DNA from: Gemmatimonadaceae bacterium
GTDB lineage: Bacteria > Gemmatimonadota > Gemmatimonadetes > Gemmatimonadales > Gemmatimonadaceae
NCBI GenBank assembly: GCA_016720905.1
Contig: JADKJT010000029.1
Location: forward strand, 310,001 to 374,000
DNA length: 64,000 bases
Direction of reading: 5' to 3'
In this document: piece by piece, positions 18,293-26,321 of the stretch
Layout: the number at the start of each line of letters is the position of its first letter
Position numbering within the stretch: position 1 is the first letter of the stretch
Notes under the pieces: generated by a model
What the model was told of the DNA's origin: nothing
Databases searched by the model: none
Seen by the model: only the letters and a program-made list of their open reading frames with translations
Program-made: the position numbers and the translations under genes

Positions 18293-18366
18293 GGTCCGGT
18301 AGCTCAGCCGGTTAGAGCAGGCGACTCATAATCGCTCGGTCGTGGGTTCGAGTCCCACCCGGACCA
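18293..18366 (+). tRNA. tRNA-Met (CAT), elongator type
   Basis: A 74-base cloverleaf has acceptor stem GGTCCGG/CCGGACC and discriminator A. The D arm is GCTC/GAGC, and the anticodon loop CTCATAA holds CAT at 18327-18329. The T arm is GTGGG/CCCAC around TTCGAGT. The G1-C72 pair excludes an initiator tRNA. A lysidine-modified tRNA-Ile2 cannot be fully excluded from sequence alone. CCA is not encoded. Confidence 0.93.
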
Positions 18367-18461
18367 TTGACGATGCGGCCGATCGCAAGGGGGTTCCGTC
18401 GTCTGGCCGGGGCCGTTAGTGTTACCATCCGCTGCCGATGACCCAAGGGTCGTGTGGCAAC

Positions 18462-18535
18462 GGGCGCGTAGCTCAGCTGGTTAGAGCGCTGCTTTCACAC
18501 AGCAGAGGTCCGGGGTTCGAGTCCCTGCGCGCCCA
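18462..18535 (+). tRNA. tRNA-Val (CAC)
   Basis: The acceptor stem is GGGCGCG/CGCGCCC with discriminator A. The D arm is GCTC/GAGC. The anticodon stem CTGCT/AGCAG encloses loop TTCACAC with anticodon CAC. The T arm contains GGTTCGAGTCC. It follows tRNA-Met by 95 bases and is followed by a strong hairpin. CCA is not encoded. Confidence 0.95.
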
Positions 18536-18549
18536 CTTTCCCATGCGCA

Positions 18550-18585
18550 GACGGGGCCGGTGATCACCAGATCACCGGCCCCGTC
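18550..18585. terminator. Perfect 16-bp hairpin, bidirectional terminator
   Basis: Left arm 18550-18565 and right arm 18570-18585 are exact reverse complements around the loop ACCA. It lies between tRNA-Val (+) and the hflX stop (-), so it can end transcription from both sides. There is no long T tract (only ATTTC follows), so termination may need Rho. Confidence 0.75.
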
Positions 18586-18605
18586 TGGCATTTCAGGGGA
18601 AAGCC

Positions 18606-19868
18606 TCAGGCGGCTGCAGTCACCGTGATACGAGCCCCGGCGTGCCGCAGCCGACCAATCGTCCGCTCATCGAGCCGAGCCCGCACCACCAACGTGTCGT
18701 TGTCGGTGCGCTGCTCAAGGACTTCGCCCTCCCGATGCACTTCCGCCAGCAAACGGCCGTCCGCCATCGGAATCCTGATCTCCAGGATCGGGCGCTGCTT
18801 CCGCATCGCGTCGCGCAGCAGTGCCCGCAACGGATCGAGACCACCCGGCGCCAAGGCCGAGACGAACAACGAGTCCGGCGAGAGATTGCCGACACGGTCG
18901 CGCACCGAACTCAAGTGCTCCGCTGGGATGGCGTCCATCTTGTTCATCAGATACCGCATCGGACGCTCGGACAGGCCGAGCTCGGCGAGTACGCCATCGA
19001 CGACATCGCGATGCTCCTCCCACGCCGGATGGCTGGCATCGATGACGTGCAACAGAAGGTCCGCTTCACGGGCCTCCGCCAGTGTCGCTCGAAATGACGC
19101 CACAAGATGGTGTGGCAGTTTGCGGATGAATCCGACGGTGTCGGTGAGCAGCGCGGTGTAGCCCTCACCGATATCCACCTCGCGCGTGAGCGGATCGAGT
19201 GTCGCAAACAACCGGTCTTCGACAAACACCTCGGCGTCGTTCGCCATCGCCCGCAAGACCGACGACTTGCCCGCGTTGGTATACCCAACCAACGCCACGC
19301 GGAAATGCGATTTCCGACCCTGACGCTGGATCTCCCGCGCACGCTCGACGTCGGCGAGACGCTCCTTGAGAATGCGAATACGCGCCTGGATGAGTCGTCG
19401 ATCGGTCTCGAGCTGTGTTTCGCCTGGCCCCCGCATGCCGATACCGCCGCGCATCTTCTCCAAGTGCGTCCACATGCGGGTCAATCGCGGCAGCAGGTAT
19501 TCCAGCTGCGCCAGTTCGACCTGCATGCGGGCTTCGCTGGACCGGGCGCGCGTGGCAAAGATGTCGAGAATCAACTCGGCGCGATCCATCACGCGCGTGC
19601 CGACAATCTCCTCGATGTTCTTGCCCTGGGCCGGCGTCAGCTCATCGTCGAAGAGGACCAGCGTCGCGTCCAACGACTGAATGAGGGCCTTGAGCTCTTC
19701 GACTTTGCCGCTGCCCAGATAGGTCGCGGGGTGCGGACGATCGAGCAATTGCGTCAGCGTGCCAACGACCACGGCGCCCGCCGTGTCCGCGAGACGCGCC
19801 AATTCCTCCAGATGCTCGTCCGCGTGTTGACGCGCAAAACTCCGCTTCGAGGGCGCGCTGACCAACAC
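18606..19868 (-). CDS. hflX: GTPase HflX
   Basis: HflX is a ribosome-associated GTPase that splits stalled or heat-damaged 70S ribosomes. The 420-residue product has the N-terminal HflX domain (GTLTQLLDRPHPATYLGSGK, then FDDELTPAQ) and a coiled coil with GMRGPGETQLETDRR. The GTPase domain follows (G1 ALVGYTNAGKS, G3 DTVGFIRKLP, G4 NKMD). GTG at 19868 is the only usual start near the N-terminus. In-frame codons before it (ERAVLV at the junction) look like the family's usual lead-in, but no ATG, GTG or TTG exists further upstream, so a rare start is possible. It lies 96 bases after the LEA-type lipoprotein gene. Confidence 0.95.
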   Translation of the reverse strand: MLVSAPSKRSFARQHADEHLEELARLADTAGAVVVGTLTQLLDRPHPATYLGSGKVEELKALIQSLDATLVLFDDELTPAQGKNIEEIVGTRVMDRAELILDIFATRARSSEARMQVELAQLEYLLPRLTRMWTHLEKMRGGIGMRGPGETQLETDRRLIQARIRILKERLADVERAREIQRQGRKSHFRVALVGYTNAGKSSVLRAMANDAEVFVEDRLFATLDPLTREVDIGEGYTALLTDTVGFIRKLPHHLVASFRATLAEAREADLLLHVIDASHPAWEEHRDVVDGVLAELGLSERPMRYLMNKMDAIPAEHLSSVRDRVGNLSPDSLFVSALAPGGLDPLRALLRDAMRKQRPILEIRIPMADGRLLAEVHREGEVLEQRTDNDTLVVRARLDERTIGRLRHAGARITVTAAA

Positions 19869-19964
19869 GGCGCGCTCAACGGACTGCGTCAGGGAAATAG
19901 GCTCGCGACTGATAGGACGATTCCGGTGCGTGAAGACAGAAGGACCGCTGGGCGACGGCGGACG

Positions 19965-20492
19965 CTATCGGCCGTTTCCGGCCATTGACGAATATCGACC
20001 GGTGCGGTCGTAAGGACGCGTGAAGTTACCCAGTGGCGTCGCCACGGCGAAATCGCCGCGCACGCGGTAGTTGATCGTACCGGCGGTGATCAACGAACGT
20101 CCGGCGGCACCCAATCCGGCATAGGTGAACTTCACGGGCAGGCGCACGATGGATGAATCGCCCTTGGGGACGACAAACCGACTGTCCAGCAGCCCGTCGC
20201 CCAGCTTGATGCTATCAACATCCACGCGATAGGTCATTGACAGGGCGTCGAGTTTGTAGCTGTTCGGATTGTACACCGACAGCACGACATCCACGCTGCC
20301 GCCCGTGAGACCGAGTCCCGTAATGACAAATTCTTTCAGGGTGACCACGGGTTCCTTGAACGCGGCGCGCCCGAGCGAAGAGCAACCGGATGCCGCCACA
20401 CTCGCGAGTATCGCTCCGGCCGCCAACCACCCACGCCGCACGCGAGCGGCCCGTCGGCGAGACATCGTTTCACTCAACACAGTGCGCATCAC
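19965..20492 (-). CDS. LEA type 2 domain lipoprotein
   Basis: The product has 175 residues. An arginine-rich N-terminus is followed by a hydrophobic signal (GWLAAGAILASVAASGC) ending in a lipobox with Cys37, so membrane anchoring is expected. The mature part has the late-embryogenesis-abundant type 2 pattern: VTLKEFVITGLGLTGGSVDV, then VLSVYNPNSYKLDALSMTYR and a second strand-rich half. Such domains are linked to desiccation and stress tolerance, but the bacterial role is unproven. The start overlaps the rarA stop by 4 bases, so it is coupled to rarA. Confidence 0.8.
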   Translation of the reverse strand: MMRTVLSETMSRRRAARVRRGWLAAGAILASVAASGCSSLGRAAFKEPVVTLKEFVITGLGLTGGSVDVVLSVYNPNSYKLDALSMTYRVDVDSIKLGDGLLDSRFVVPKGDSSIVRLPVKFTYAGLGAAGRSLITAGTINYRVRGDFAVATPLGNFTRPYDRTGRYSSMAGNGR

Positions 20493-21865
20493 GGTGTATC
20501 TCCGGCAACAGGTTCGTCATCGGCGGACCGCGTTCGTCGCTCCGCCCACCAGGCCAATCGTCTGGCAATGTCACGCTCAAAACCGAAGGGCCCCGGCTCG
20601 TAGAACCTGGTGCCTTCCAGTTGCTCCGGAAGATACGACTGCGGGATGTAGGCGTCCGGAACACTATGCGCGTACTGGTACCCTGCCCCATAGCCGAGTT
20701 CCTTCATGAGACCCGTCGGGGCATTCCGCAGGTGCATGGGGACTGGCAAGGCCGGTGTGGCGCGCGCAGCGTCCAACGCGGCCGACCACGCGTCATAGAC
20801 GCGAGCCGACTTGGGAGCCGTCGCGAGGTACACGGCCGCCTCGGCCAACGCGAGATCACCTTCCGGCGAACCAAGCCGCTCAAACGCCTGCGCGGCCGTC
20901 ATCGCCACGGCCAGTGCCTGCGGATCCGCCAAGCCAATGTCTTCGCTGGCCATGCGCACCATCCGCCGTGCGATGTATCTCGGATCTTCGCCCCCTTCGA
21001 TCATTCGGGCCAGCCAGTACAATGCCCCCTGCGGGTCACTGCCACGCAGCGCCTTGTGCAGCGCGGAGATCAGATTGAAGTGCCCTTCGCCCGTCTTGTC
21101 GTAGTGGGGCACGCGACGCTGCACGGCCGCTTCAACGTGCGTCCGCTGAATTTCCGCTCCATCGTCGATCAGAGCTGCGGCGGCTTCCAGCAGCCCCAGT
21201 GTTCGACGCGCGTCACCATCCGCCTGGTCGGCCAGCACGGTGCGCGCGTCCGTCGCGATCGTGATGCGGCGTGCGCCCAATCCACGTTCGGAATCCCGCA
21301 GCGCCCGGTCAATCAGCGACTGCAGTTCCTCCACGGCAATCGGCTGCAAGACCAGAACGCGCACGCGGGACAACAAGGCCCCTGTCAGCGCAAACGACGG
21401 ATTCTCGGTGGTCGCGCCGATGAGCACGACGGTTCCGGCCTCCACGTGTGGCAAGAATGCGTCCTGCTGCGCCCGATTGAATCGATGGATCTCATCGACA
21501 AAGAGGATCGTGCCGCGCCCCGTATCGCGTCGATCCTCCGCCGCGGCGACCACTTCGCGAACGCGCGCAACGCCATCACTGACCGCGCTGAACGCGACGA
21601 AGGTGGCATCGGCCGACTGCGCAAGCAGTCGCGCCAACGTGGTCTTGCCGACGCCCGGCGGCCCCCAGAACACCATTGAATCCACAATGCCGCGTGAAAG
21701 ACTCTCGCGGAGCGGCATCCCCGGTCCGAGCAGGTGGTGCTGGCCGATGTATTCGTCGAGTGTACGCGGTCGAAAGCGCGACGCCAACGGTTCCGCGACA
21801 CGCGACGCGAACAGCGACGATCCGTGCGACGCCCGATCACCGGCCCGTGACGATCCCCGGCTCAT
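20489..21865 (-). CDS. rarA: Replication-associated recombination protein RarA
   Basis: RarA (MgsA) is a clamp-loader-like AAA+ ATPase acting at stalled forks. The 458-residue protein has RPRTLDEYIGQHHLLGPG, Walker A GPPGVGKTTLARLL and Walker B ILFVDEIHRFN. It also has GATTENPSFALTGALLSR, then the C-terminal tetramerisation region (PTGLMKELGYGAGYQYAHS). The ~25 residues before the AAA core are not family-typical. The start overlaps the upstream gene's stop by 4 bases, and the stop overlaps the LEA-type gene. Confidence 0.95.
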   Translation of the reverse strand: MSRGSSRAGDRASHGSSLFASRVAEPLASRFRPRTLDEYIGQHHLLGPGMPLRESLSRGIVDSMVFWGPPGVGKTTLARLLAQSADATFVAFSAVSDGVARVREVVAAAEDRRDTGRGTILFVDEIHRFNRAQQDAFLPHVEAGTVVLIGATTENPSFALTGALLSRVRVLVLQPIAVEELQSLIDRALRDSERGLGARRITIATDARTVLADQADGDARRTLGLLEAAAALIDDGAEIQRTHVEAAVQRRVPHYDKTGEGHFNLISALHKALRGSDPQGALYWLARMIEGGEDPRYIARRMVRMASEDIGLADPQALAVAMTAAQAFERLGSPEGDLALAEAAVYLATAPKSARVYDAWSAALDAARATPALPVPMHLRNAPTGLMKELGYGAGYQYAHSVPDAYIPQSYLPEQLEGTRFYEPGPFGFERDIARRLAWWAERRTRSADDEPVAGDTP

Positions 21866-22389
21866 GTGCCCGGTTCCAGCGCGAGTCTACTCGTCAGGAC
21901 CGCAAGCGCTGCCGTGAGTTCCGGGGCCGGTGCCCACGGCACATCGCCCGATCGCCACTGTGCCGTCGGCGGTGTGGCGCGCTGACGCACACCTTCGGCC
22001 TCCAATCGCGCGTGCCAAGCATCCCGCCGCGAATAGATGACCAGTTCGAGCGAGGGCATCAGCGAAAGCTGGTCGTCTGGGGTGATCAGGGTGAATTCGA
22101 CCCCTCCGTATGACGCCAGCGGCCATCGCGCCCGGCCAATTGCTTCACGCACGTCCTGCAGCGCACGCAGGGCGCCGTTCCACGCCGTGCCATCCCGCGG
22201 ATGCTCGATCGCGACGTCCACCACGACGTCGAGGTGCGCGGCGAGACGATGGAACAGCTCCACCGCCCGCTCGCTGTTTGCCTGGATGCGCCACAGGAAC
22301 AGGCCGTCAACCCGACTGAAAAGGAACCACTCGCTTTCCCGATGAAAGCGAACCGCCACATCGCTGGATTCGTGCGTGAAGCCGGGCAC
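21862..22389 (-). CDS. Hypothetical protein between cca and rarA
   Basis: A 175-residue product that I do not recognise. It looks globular and mixed alpha/beta: FHRESEWFLFSRVDGLFLWR, then HRLAAHLDVVVDVAIEHP, LASYGGVEFTLITPDD and a segment rich in Trp and Pro. No signal peptide, membrane segment, cysteine motif or nucleotide-binding loop is visible. The frame is open to 22485, but those codons overlap the 3' end of cca; GTG at 22389, 10 bases after the cca stop, is chosen. It is coupled to rarA by a 4-base overlap. The conserved codon pattern and tight context support a real gene. Confidence 0.65.
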   Translation of the reverse strand: MPGFTHESSDVAVRFHRESEWFLFSRVDGLFLWRIQANSERAVELFHRLAAHLDVVVDVAIEHPRDGTAWNGALRALQDVREAIGRARWPLASYGGVEFTLITPDDQLSLMPSLELVIYSRRDAWHARLEAEGVRQRATPPTAQWRSGDVPWAPAPELTAALAVLTSRLALEPGT

Positions 22390-22399
22390 CGTGATAGGC

Positions 22400-23719
22400 T
22401 CAGTCCCGAGCGGACGACAGCGACGCCACGTGCGCCAACAGCCATTCGCGTGAATTGTGCGAGGGTTCGGCGAGCACGGCCTCAAGCAATCGATTCAGCG
22501 TGGCGCCGATCTGCGGACCTGGACGGATCCCGGCCCGTCGCAGATCATCGCCATCGACGGCCAGATCCGCAACTTCGATGGGATCATTGAACGCCGAGCG
22601 CAGCGCACGTCGATACAGCCCTCGCACGCGCTCCGGCGGCGGGACCAGCGATGCGTCGTCACCGCCAAGACGCGAGGCGCCCCAACGCGCAGCCGCCAGG
22701 CGGACAAACGGCCCCGTGCGCAATCGACCGACCGATGCCGCCAAGCGACGCACCGCCTGCGCATCCGCACCGGCGGCGCTGCAGAGTACACGGGTGAGCG
22801 CCTCGCCTTCCGCATGCCATCTGGCCACGAGCGCACTGATCCACTGGATATCCTGATTCGAGAATCGCAGCGCGCGTAACGCCAACTCCGAAGACGGCGG
22901 TACCAGATCGCTGAGCAGCGCCGCAATGCGCAGTACGCGACGCTGCGGTCGCGCAAAGGGACCGGGTATCGGCAGGCAGTCGAGGCTGTCGAGAACGCGC
23001 TCCGTCACAGTCGCCAATGCCGGCACCACGGCCGCGAATGCCCCCGAGTCGCGCCACCGGCGAAAGGCCGTGGACGGACGCAGCACCTGGTCCATCGTCT
23101 TCTCAATCTCCTGCTTCACGCGCTCCGGTGACAGCCGCGACAGAAACGGCGCGCTGTCGACGATCGCGTGCCAGGTCGACGCATCCAGCGCAAAATCAAA
23201 TCGGGAGGCAAACCGAATGGCGCGCAGGGCTCGCAACCGATCCTCCGCCATCCGCGCATTGGGTTCCCCCACGGCGCGCACGATGCCCAGCGCCAGATCG
23301 TCACGGCCCTTGTACGGATCGTGCAACCGTCCGGCGATGGGATCAAAGGCGATGGCATTGATCGTGAAATCGCGACGCGCCAGGTCCTCGTCGAGCGAGG
23401 CACCGAATTCCACCACCGCGTGCCGCCCGTCATGCTGCACGTCGCGACGAAAGGTGGTCACTTCGTGCATCAGCCCGGCACGATCCAGCACACCCACCGT
23501 GCCGAACTCGATCCCCACCGGAATCGTGCGCTCGCACAGGCGACGGACCTGCGGTGGCGTAGCCGAGGTGGCAAGGTCCCAATCGAGGTGGGCGTGACCC
23601 AGCAGGGCGTCTCGCACGGCGCCGCCCACGCACCACGCATCGAACCCTGCCCGTCGCAACGTGCGCACAATGTCCAACACGGCGTCCGGCGGCCGGATTG
23701 CCGGGTGTCGCGCGCTCAT
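22400..23719 (-). CDS. cca: tRNA nucleotidyltransferase / poly(A) polymerase family
   Basis: Class II nucleotidyltransferase, about 439 residues, that most likely adds CCA to tRNA 3' ends. This is consistent with the two tRNAs here not encoding CCA. Landmarks are the flexible glycine motif WCVGGAVRDALLG, catalytic LDWDLATSATP, RRDFTINAIAFDP and the RNA-head segment RLRALRAIRFASRFDF. ATG 23719 is preferred; ATG 23752 would overlap the SDR gene by 26 bases. Poly(A) polymerase activity cannot be excluded from sequence alone. The C-terminal half is divergent, as is common in the family. Confidence 0.9.
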   Translation of the reverse strand: MSARHPAIRPPDAVLDIVRTLRRAGFDAWCVGGAVRDALLGHAHLDWDLATSATPPQVRRLCERTIPVGIEFGTVGVLDRAGLMHEVTTFRRDVQHDGRHAVVEFGASLDEDLARRDFTINAIAFDPIAGRLHDPYKGRDDLALGIVRAVGEPNARMAEDRLRALRAIRFASRFDFALDASTWHAIVDSAPFLSRLSPERVKQEIEKTMDQVLRPSTAFRRWRDSGAFAAVVPALATVTERVLDSLDCLPIPGPFARPQRRVLRIAALLSDLVPPSSELALRALRFSNQDIQWISALVARWHAEGEALTRVLCSAAGADAQAVRRLAASVGRLRTGPFVRLAAARWGASRLGGDDASLVPPPERVRGLYRRALRSAFNDPIEVADLAVDGDDLRRAGIRPGPQIGATLNRLLEAVLAEPSHNSREWLLAHVASLSSARD

Positions 23720-23726
23720 TGGGCCA

Positions 23727-24482
23727 TCAGCCGCAGAGGACGCTTCCACCATTGACGTTCAGCACCTCTCCGGTCACATGGCGCGCCAACGCGCTGGCCA
23801 GAAAGAGAATCGGTCCGGCGATATCGGCCGGCGACGCGACGCGTCCAAGTGGAATGGCGGACTCGATGCGCGCGCGCCCATCATTGGCGAACGGTCGCTC
23901 GACTGCTTCGGTGTCAACCCAACCCGGCGCCACGCAATTGACGGTGATGTCGCGGGGGCCGAGCTCGACCGCCAGGGACTTCACGAAGGAAATCATGGCG
24001 CCTTTGGTGGCGGCATAATCGGCATGGCCGGCTTCACCCCGTTGCCCCGCCGTGCTGGACACGAAGATCAAACGACCGCCGGACGACATGACCCGGGAGA
24101 CGGCCCCCGCGCCAAAGAACATCCCGTCGAGATTGATCGCGAGCGTATCACGCCACTGTGCATCTGACAACGTATCCACATTCACGGGATTGGGCGGCCA
24201 AACGCCAGAATTACCAACATAGATGTCGAGACCACCAAACTCGGCATTCCCCCTGTCGACGAATCGCTCGTTGGCTTGAGAAGTCGAGAGGTCTCCCTGA
24301 AAAGCGAATGCCCGAACACCAAGTGACTCCAAATCACCTACCACGCGCTCGGCCTCATCCGTTCGGGATCGATAGGCGATGCCGACGTCAGCACCGGCAC
24401 GAGCCAGAAGGATCGCGGTGGATTTGCCAATGCCCCGCGACCCTCCGGTAACCAGCGCATGTCTTCCTTTTAACGAGATCAT
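23727..24482 (-). CDS. SDR family oxidoreductase (FabG-like)
   Basis: Classical short-chain dehydrogenase of 251 residues. The NAD(P) loop is LVTGGSRGIGKS near the N-terminus. NSGVWPP replaces the usual NNAG, and catalytic Ser is in FVSSTAGQRG. The YAATK tetrad follows (Tyr and Lys), then VNCVAPGWVDT and NVNGGSVLCG. It is FabG-like in overall layout, but fatty-acid work is not implied because no fab neighbours are present. It sits between gmhA and cca with 76 bases before it, the region richest in A and T nearby. It could act on a sugar or lipid in envelope synthesis; this is inference from context. Confidence 0.88.
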   Translation of the reverse strand: MISLKGRHALVTGGSRGIGKSTAILLARAGADVGIAYRSRTDEAERVVGDLESLGVRAFAFQGDLSTSQANERFVDRGNAEFGGLDIYVGNSGVWPPNPVNVDTLSDAQWRDTLAINLDGMFFGAGAVSRVMSSGGRLIFVSSTAGQRGEAGHADYAATKGAMISFVKSLAVELGPRDITVNCVAPGWVDTEAVERPFANDGRARIESAIPLGRVASPADIAGPILFLASALARHVTGEVLNVNGGSVLCG

Positions 24483-24558
24483 CAGGCCGCTCTCTTAAGA
24501 ATGTACGTGACCAGGTGCATGCTAAACTCTGTACCCAAATCAGCTTCTGACAAGACCA

Positions 24559-25137
24559 TCACAGCGTTTGTTCGATCGCATCGCAGATTGCGTGCTGAAT
24601 GCACAAATGCAGTTCTTGTGCCCTGTCCGTTCGAGTAGTTGGTATGACGATCGAATGATCCGCCAGGGCTCGCAGGGCACCACCATCCCGCGCTGAGAGG
24701 GCGAGAATCGGTATGCCCTTGGCGCGAGCAGCTTCCGCGGCGCGCAGCACATTCGGCGAGTTTCCACTGGTCGAGTGGATGATGAGCAGATCGCCCGGCT
24801 TGGCGAGCGCTTCGATCTGGCGAGAAAAAATGTGATCAAATCCAAAATCGTTACCGACCGCCGTGAGAAGTGACGTGTCGGTGGTGAGGGCGATCGCCGG
24901 ATACGCCCGACGGTTTCGCATGTAGCGCACCACGTACTCCGTGGCCATGTGTTGCGCATCGGCCGCCGAGCCCCCATTGCCGCAGAACAGGAGGGTCCCA
25001 CCACCCTGTACCGTCTTTCTGACCATCCCAAGTGCCGTGTCGATCGCGCCGGCAAGCTCCCTCGCCGAACGCTGGGCCGTATCCGCCAACTCAAGAAGGG
25101 CGGCAGTTGGCGAGGTCGTGGACGGATTGGTTGTCAT
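24559..25137 (-). CDS. gmhA: Phosphoheptose isomerase GmhA (SIS domain)
   Basis: GmhA converts sedoheptulose 7-phosphate to D-glycero-D-manno-heptose 7-phosphate, the first step of LPS-core heptose synthesis. The 192-residue product has the GmhA pattern: GGTLLFCGNGGSAADAQHMA, ALTTDTSLLTAVGNDFGFD, LLIIHSTSGNSPNVLRA and the C-terminal zinc-binding ELHLCIQHAICD. ATG 25137 precedes a short threonine-rich tail before the helical start. rfaE1 in the same window supplies the next step. It is 55 bases downstream of the PHP phosphatase gene. Confidence 0.93.
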   Translation of the reverse strand: MTTNPSTTSPTAALLELADTAQRSARELAGAIDTALGMVRKTVQGGGTLLFCGNGGSAADAQHMATEYVVRYMRNRRAYPAIALTTDTSLLTAVGNDFGFDHIFSRQIEALAKPGDLLIIHSTSGNSPNVLRAAEAARAKGIPILALSARDGGALRALADHSIVIPTTRTDRAQELHLCIQHAICDAIEQTL

Positions 25138-25191
25138 CAGCAGCTCAAGGTGGTTGCAAATAGAGATGCGCTCACAGAATCAGCAGGCCAG

Positions 25192-25935
25192 CTATCCACC
25201 AAACAGGCGCTTCATGCGTCCCAGGAACCCCGGTCGCAGCGGCGGAACGGGGATTGGATCGTCGTCACCCAGAATCAATTCCGCGTTGTGGCGAGTCAGC
25301 AGGTCTACCTGCTCCTCGCCGCCACGCTCCATGAGCCAGTCGCGGGCCGTTCCGAGCGAGCGATGGTCACCGTGGTTGTCCGACGCGAGGATATCGATCA
25401 ATCCATCAGCCAGCATCGCCCGGGCCAGATCTGCCGGCACGCCCCGTCCCATGAGCACCGAGGCGTCGGTCTGAATCACCACCCCCAGCGACCGCCATTC
25501 CCGCACCGCGTCCAGCGTACACCCAAAGTAACGCTCGGGATGTGCGAGGACCGGCGTACGACCGCTGCGAGCGATCCGACGCAGTTCGGCCGTCGCGCCC
25601 CGAGGCAGTCCTCCTCGAGTGAATTCCACCAGCAGCGCGCGCGATCCTCCCAGTGTCAATTCCATGTTGGAGAGATCGGCCCCCGGCGCGTCCAGCATGA
25701 TCTCCCAACCCAGACGCAACTCGGGAATCTGCGGAGCGACCGCGCGCAGCGCGTGCAGGATCTCCAGATGCCGCGCGTACGGAGCGGTGGCAACCTGCGA
25801 CGCATTCAGATGCGGAGTGCAGACCAGCACCGTCACTCCATCGGCCGCGAACTGTTCGAGCACGGGGACGGAAACCTCGATGGACGGGGAACCGTCATCC
25901 ACCCCAGGCAAAAGATGCGAATGAATGTCGATCAC
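25192..25935 (-). CDS. PHP-domain tyrosine-protein phosphatase (CpsB/YwqE-like)
   Basis: Product of 247 residues. It begins IDIHSHLLPGVDDGS, the metal-binding opening of manganese-dependent PHP phosphatases such as CpsB, YwqE and Wzb-type. Further ligands lie in CTPHLNASQ, LAHPERYFG and ILASDNHGDHRSLG. These enzymes dephosphorylate tyrosine kinases that regulate capsule or exopolysaccharide export. No matching BY-kinase is in this window. The C-terminus ends in a basic amphipathic tail (PGFLGRMKRLFGG). The gene starts 3 bases after the stop of the preceding small gene, so co-translation is likely. Confidence 0.87.
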   Translation of the reverse strand: MIDIHSHLLPGVDDGSPSIEVSVPVLEQFAADGVTVLVCTPHLNASQVATAPYARHLEILHALRAVAPQIPELRLGWEIMLDAPGADLSNMELTLGGSRALLVEFTRGGLPRGATAELRRIARSGRTPVLAHPERYFGCTLDAVREWRSLGVVIQTDASVLMGRGVPADLARAMLADGLIDILASDNHGDHRSLGTARDWLMERGGEEQVDLLTRHNAELILGDDDPIPVPPLRPGFLGRMKRLFGG

Positions 25936-25938
25936 GGC

Positions 25939-26316
25939 TTACGCATCACTCGTGTGCGGCAGGGCCGAGATCCGCTGCATGGCGCGTGCCGCACGTGACT
26001 CGATTTGGTCCGGCGTATCCGCTGCCACTTCGAACGCGTAAGTCACCAAGGCATCAACCGCCAACAGGTCCAACGCGGTCACGCGCTCCGTGGAACCGGA
26101 CCGCAGCAGCGCCGACAATCGTTGCTCACCGGCAGCCATGCAGGCGTCAGACACCCGTGACTGCGGCCAATCCAGATATGGCATCAGCAACTCGGTCAGG
26201 CGGGCTACCAGCGCCGGAGGCGGCGCCGGCTGCAACGCGGCCAACCACGTTCCGACCGTCGCCTCACCGCGCTCGGCGTGCGATGACGCATCGAGACGGC
26301 GTGCGTCCCCAGACAT
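25939..26316 (-). CDS. Small hypothetical protein between alaS and the PHP phosphatase
   Basis: A 125-residue, mostly alpha-helical, acidic product that I do not recognise. Readable segments are MPYLDWPQSRVSDACMAAGE and VTALDLLAVDALVTYAFEVA. No cysteine motif, signal peptide or transmembrane helix is visible. It is only 5 bases from the alaS stop and 3 bases from the PHP gene, so it is part of the alaS-PHP-gmhA transcription unit. It could be a dedicated adaptor, but nothing in the sequence shows this. Confidence 0.6.
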   Translation of the reverse strand: MSGDARRLDASSHAERGEATVGTWLAALQPAPPPALVARLTELLMPYLDWPQSRVSDACMAAGEQRLSALLRSGSTERVTALDLLAVDALVTYAFEVAADTPDQIESRAARAMQRISALPHTSDA

Positions 26317-26321
26317 GGACC

